Positions 63,320 through 64,000 of a stretch of DNA of 64,000 bases are shown here, one piece after another. The stretch is from Paguma larvata (taxonomy: Eukaryota; Chordata; Mammalia; Carnivora; Viverridae). How positions within the stretch are numbered: the first letter of the stretch is position 1; the number at the start of each line of letters is the position of its first letter. The notes below the pieces were generated by a model. That model saw only the letters and a list, made by a program, of their open reading frames with translations. It made no database searches and was not told the origin of the DNA. The translations under genes and the position numbers were made by a program. The stretch is taken from the NCBI GenBank assembly GCA_030068075.1, contig CM057833.1, positions 43,729,587 through 43,793,586 on the forward strand, in the 5' to 3' direction.

Positions 63320-64000
63320 TCCTGGTCTAAAGGGAAGGACAGACATGTGCACGAATACTCCAGGCTAATTCTCAAGTGCTTTCTGAGAGATCCCCGAGTA
63401 CCAGGTACTATGAAAGCACTGACACAAGGGAGCTGAACCCACCTCGGGGTGCAGGGGGTGGGGAGGCGGGCAGGCAAAGGAGTCTTCCGAAAATCACAGT
63501 GCAAGGAAGCAGATTCTGGAAAGATGGATACAAATTTGCCAGGCAGGGAAGAGTGGGGGGCGATGACTGGAAAAAGGCATGGAAGAATGGAAGTTGAGAA
63601 CCTTCTTTGGTTCTAAGCCAAAGATGTTCTGGATGACAGGGAATCTGAAAGGCAGGTCTTCCTCTGGAGGAAGAGGAAAAGGTAAGAGCAGAAAGAGCTG
63701 GACTGAAGGCCTTACGGGCCATGCTAAGTGATGAAGGCATGTAGGAAGCTAGCATCTCCCGTGAGCGCAGGTCATGCAAACGGTGTGGGGTTTTGTCCTC
63801 TAAGTAATGGGGACACAGTGAAAGAGCAATGTGCTCAGTTCTGTAGCTGAAAAATGTCCCTCTAGCAATGAGGTGGACATTGGATTGGATTGGGACACTT
63901 TGAGAAGGGGCATTTAAGAGAACGTGGTGATGGCCGAGGTGGAAAAGGATGAGGGACCTGAGCTCAAAGGACAGAGGAAAAAAAGGGTAGATTGAAGAGA
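63320..64000 (-). mobile_element. L2 relic (antisense), runs off the window
   Basis: 'ggaaagatggatacaaattt', 'gccaggcagggaagagtggg', 'gactgaaggccttacgggcc' and 'ggggttttgtcctctaagta' follow antisense L2 inward from its 3' part. A G-rich stretch (63446-63470) lies in it. The 123-codon minus frame 63408-63779 is part of the relic. Confidence 0.6.

Overview
The window reads as non-coding carnivore DNA, almost certainly from a cat (Felidae). The main evidence is about two dozen copies of a tRNA-derived carnivore SINE. Its head reads like 'ctgggtggctcagtcagtta', followed by a pyrimidine (TC/TG) stretch and an A-rich tail with aataaataaa. The opposite strand shows the felid form 'actgagccacccaggcgccc'. 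Young L1 3' ends of carnivore type, old mammalian relics (L2, MIR, MER5A, MER20, MER58-like, MLT1) and several microsatellites complete the picture. I found no convincing protein-coding exon, rRNA, tRNA gene, CRISPR array or CpG island. The longest open frames (about 110-150 codons) lie in repeats or have no recognisable domain. The window is best read as intergenic DNA or the inside of a very large intron.

Layout. 1-5.7 kb: an old L1-like stretch, a SINE, L2/MIR/CR1-like relics and unassigned DNA. 5.8-7.8 kb: a four-deep nest, in which an old antisense L1 holds a MER58-like DNA transposon, which holds a sense L1 3' end, which holds a SINE. 8.8-17.8 kb: SINEs, MER58A-like, MLT1 LTRs, three L1 relics and an LTR-like relic with TATA and poly(A) motifs on the minus strand. 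17.9-26.5 kb: MIRs, a sense L1 split by an antisense L1, SINEs and a MER5A. 26.5-29.3 kb: a long sense L2/CR1-type relic interrupted by a SINE and a MER58A-like element. 29.8-30.1 kb: a young 5'-truncated L1 with a perfect target-site duplication. 30.8-36.7 kb: L2 and MIR relics and a 1.2 kb antisense L1.

37.7-41.1 kb: the most structurally unusual part. Two short segments were re-copied in inverted orientation around a large TA/TG microsatellite inside an old LTR-like relic. Next to it is an antisense LTR-internal-LTR-like ancient retroelement carrying two SINEs. 41.3-54.4 kb: further LTR-like relics, MER20, MIR, a second MER58-type element, SINE clusters and an antisense L1. 54.5-64 kb: a degenerate GTG/ATG-rich tract, strong MIRs, L2 relics, repeat-poor DNA near 59-61 kb with a well-formed candidate minus-strand exon, and two adjacent SINEs near 62.5 kb.

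No genes work together here; the interest is in the order of insertions, one local rearrangement and a few candidate non-coding exons. Family names come from memory of consensus sequences, with no database search. Boundaries of old relics are approximate; those of SINEs and young L1s with target-site duplications are near base-exact.
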